Of a stretch of 64,000 nucleotides of DNA, positions 62,327 to 64,000 are shown piece after piece. Each line of letters starts with the position of its first letter. Position 1 is the first letter of the stretch. The notes below the pieces were generated by a model that was not told the DNA's origin, ran no database searches, and saw only the letters and a program-made list of their open reading frames with translations. The position numbers were made by a program, and so were the translations under genes. This stretch comes from Clostridiales bacterium 1_7_47FAA (lineage in GTDB: Bacteria > Bacillota > Clostridia > Lachnospirales > Lachnospiraceae), in the NCBI GenBank assembly GCA_000155435.1, contig DS990263.1:234265-298264 (forward strand), in the 5' to 3' direction.

Positions 62327-63763
62327 ATGAGTAACACAGACAGATATGTAAGCCCTCTTTCCGAGCGCTATGCCAGCAGTGAGATGCAGTATATCTTTTC
62401 GCCGGATATGAAATTTAAGACCTGGAGACGCCTGTGGATTGCCCTGGCCGAGACTGAGAAGGAACTGGGTCTTGGCATTACGGACGAACAGATTGAGGAA
62501 CTGAAGGCCCATGCAGATGATATTAATTATGATGTGGCAAAGGCCCGTGAGAAGGAAGTGCGCCATGACGTGATGAGCCATGTGTATGCTTACGGGGTCC
62601 AGTGTCCTAAGGCAAAGGGAATCATCCATCTGGGAGCCACATCCTGCTATGTGGGGGACAACACGGATATCATCATCATGACAGAAGCCCTTAAGCTGGT
62701 AAGGAGGAAACTGCTCAACGTTTTGGCTGAACTGGCTAAGTTTGCCGACACCTATAAGGAACTTCCAACCCTTGCATTCACCCATTTCCAGCCCGCCCAG
62801 CCCACGACGGTTGGAAAGCGCGCCACCCTCTGGATGATGGAGCTGAAGCTGGATCTGGATGACCTGGATTATCTCATCGGATCCATGCGCCTTCTCGGCT
62901 CCAAGGGTACCACAGGCACCCAGGCCAGCTTCCTGGAACTGTTTGACGGCGACCATGACAGATGCCGCCGCCTGGATGAGCGGATAGCCGGGAAAATGGG
63001 ATTCGAGGGCTGTTATCCTGTTTCAGGCCAGACCTATTCCAGGAAGATTGACAGCCGTGTGATCAGCGTCCTGGCAGGAATTGCCCAGAGCGCCCACAAA
63101 TTCTCCAACGACATCCGCCTGCTTCAGCACCTGAAGGAGGTGGAGGAGCCATTTGAGAAAAAGCAGATTGGTTCATCCGCCATGGCTTATAAGCGCAACC
63201 CCATGCGGAGCGAGCGGATTGCCAGCCTTGCCAATTATGTGATGAGCGATATGATGAACCCCATGCTGGTGGCCTCCACCCAGTGGTTTGAGAGGACCCT
63301 GGACGACTCGGCCAACAAGAGGCTTTCCGTACCCGAGGGCTTCCTGGCCGTGGACGGTATCCTGGATTTATATCTGAACGTGGTGGACGGCCTTGTGGTG
63401 TATCCAAAGGTAATCGAAAAGCACCTGATGGCGGAACTGCCCTTCATGGCAACCGAGAACATCATGATGGATGCGGTGAAGGCCGGAGGCGACCGCCAGG
63501 AACTCCATGAGCGCATCCGGGAACTGTCCATGGAAGCAGGAAAGAACGTAAAAGAAAAAGGTCTGGATAACAATCTCCTTGAACTGATTGCAGCAGACCT
63601 TGCATTCAATCTTTCCCTGGATGACCTGAAGGCGGCCATGGACCCATCCCGCTATGTAGGACGGGCGCCCCAGCAGGTAGAAGAGTTCCTGGAAGAGGTA
63701 ATCCGCCCGGTGCTTGCAGACAATGCAGGGGAACTGGGGATGACTGCGGAAATAAATGTGTAA
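62327..63763 (+). CDS. purB: Adenylosuccinate lyase
   Basis: This 478-residue lyase acts twice in AMP synthesis, removing fumarate from SAICAR and adenylosuccinate. The fumarase-superfamily signature is SSAMAYKRNPMRSERI. LGATSCYVGDNTD and FTHFQPAQPTTVGKR are typical. The start at 62327 follows GGAGG; an ATG 54 bases upstream is less likely. It is last in the purine group. Confidence 0.98.
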   Translation: MSNTDRYVSPLSERYASSEMQYIFSPDMKFKTWRRLWIALAETEKELGLGITDEQIEELKAHADDINYDVAKAREKEVRHDVMSHVYAYGVQCPKAKGIIHLGATSCYVGDNTDIIIMTEALKLVRRKLLNVLAELAKFADTYKELPTLAFTHFQPAQPTTVGKRATLWMMELKLDLDDLDYLIGSMRLLGSKGTTGTQASFLELFDGDHDRCRRLDERIAGKMGFEGCYPVSGQTYSRKIDSRVISVLAGIAQSAHKFSNDIRLLQHLKEVEEPFEKKQIGSSAMAYKRNPMRSERIASLANYVMSDMMNPMLVASTQWFERTLDDSANKRLSVPEGFLAVDGILDLYLNVVDGLVVYPKVIEKHLMAELPFMATENIMMDAVKAGGDRQELHERIRELSMEAGKNVKEKGLDNNLLELIAADLAFNLSLDDLKAAMDPSRYVGRAPQQVEEFLEEVIRPVLADNAGELGMTAEINV

Positions 63764-63784
63764 GTTGGATTGGGGCATGTGAGG

Positions 63785-63950
63785 AAGTTGCGGATGCTAC
63801 GTCCGCGAAGCGGGCCAGGACGGGCTTTGCCCTAAGGGGAACCGGCCGGGGCCGGGGGGATTCCTTAGGACGGCTGCGGGACGGACGCCAAGTTCCGGAG
63901 GGGCAGCTTCTAAGGCCCTGACAAGCGGAAAGACGGGGACCGGTGCTATT
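63785..63950 (+). ncRNA. GC-rich structured intergenic element, related to 22908-23030
   Basis: After purB, several hairpins can form: GCGGA with TCCGC, GGGC with GCCC, CCTAAGG with CCTTAGG. The segment ends GCAGCTTCTAAGGCC, CTGACAAGCGG, AAAGACGGGG, as in the element after engB. No protein is encoded. Its class is unknown. Confidence 0.4.
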
Positions 63951-63992
63951 CGCTGAGAAATCCTGAAGGACTTTCTCAGCTCAGAGCACCTT
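63946..63992 (+). other. Nested hairpin at the window end
   Basis: GGTGCT (63951-63956 region) pairs with AGCACC near 63986-63991. Inside it GCTGAGAAA pairs with TTTCTCAGC. It may be a terminator or part of a longer leader; the window ends before a T-run can be judged. Confidence 0.5.
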
Positions 63993-64000
63993 GGATTCTT

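Overview
The window looks like chromosomal DNA of a spore-forming Lachnospiraceae bacterium, most likely the Enterocloster / [Clostridium] clostridioforme group. This rests on moderate GC, strong AAGGAGG ribosome-binding sites, a spoIIA-sigF-spoVA sporulation block, the tig-clpP-clpX-lon-engB order, T-box and L-box leaders, and lineage-typical DUF5716/DUF5717 proteins. The genus is inferred, not proven. No rRNA, tRNA, CRISPR array, prophage or intact insertion sequence was seen.

Layout. (1) 1-1624: end of a cobalamin cluster (cobQ/cbiP C-terminus, cbiC/cobH). (2) 1638-3044, minus strand: a PurF paralogue that has lost its glutaminase residues. (3) 3286-13574: a sugar regulon made of a YesN-type response regulator, a LytS/YesM-type kinase, two membrane-anchored sugar-binding proteins, a galactose-binding lipoprotein that appears circularly permuted, and MglA/MglC. 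(4) 13736-16003: CYTH protein, DJ-1 protein, a tandem repeat, a decayed symporter remnant and an acetyltransferase. (5) 16363-22876: protein quality control (tig, clpP, clpX, lon, engB). (6) 23076-27570: SSS symporter, a probable structured RNA, a YfcE-like phosphoesterase, a DUF4364 regulator and malic enzyme. (7) 27789-33587: DUF5717-DUF5716-TPR operon of unknown role. (8) 33607-42454: YbaK deacylase, T-box-controlled valS, a BTAD regulator, an EamA transporter, folC, a 46-residue coupled ORF and a TPR membrane protein. (9) 42567-49251: spoIIAA-spoIIAB-sigF and spoVAA-AB-AC, then an inverted drug-efflux gene with an attenuator-like leader, then spoVAD-AE. (10) 49479-58956: PBP1A, YigZ, TypA, a two-OB-fold SSB, CobO, lysine riboswitch with dapA-dapB, and a lipoprotein. 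(11) 59242-63763: a basic membrane protein, then purC, purF and purB, followed by a GC-rich structured intergenic element.

How the parts work together. The kinase and regulator, with the two anchored binding proteins, probably sense an extracellular sugar and control the mgl transporter next to them. SpoIIAA/SpoIIAB/SigF form the forespore sigma-F switch, and the SpoVA proteins move dipicolinic acid. The window has a bona fide PurF (Cys nucleophile present) and a catalytically altered PurF-like protein. The strongest unusual signals are the permuted sugar-binding protein, the glutaminase-dead PurF paralogue, the attenuated efflux gene splitting the spoVA genes, the DUF5717/DUF5716/TPR operon, and several structured intergenic elements.
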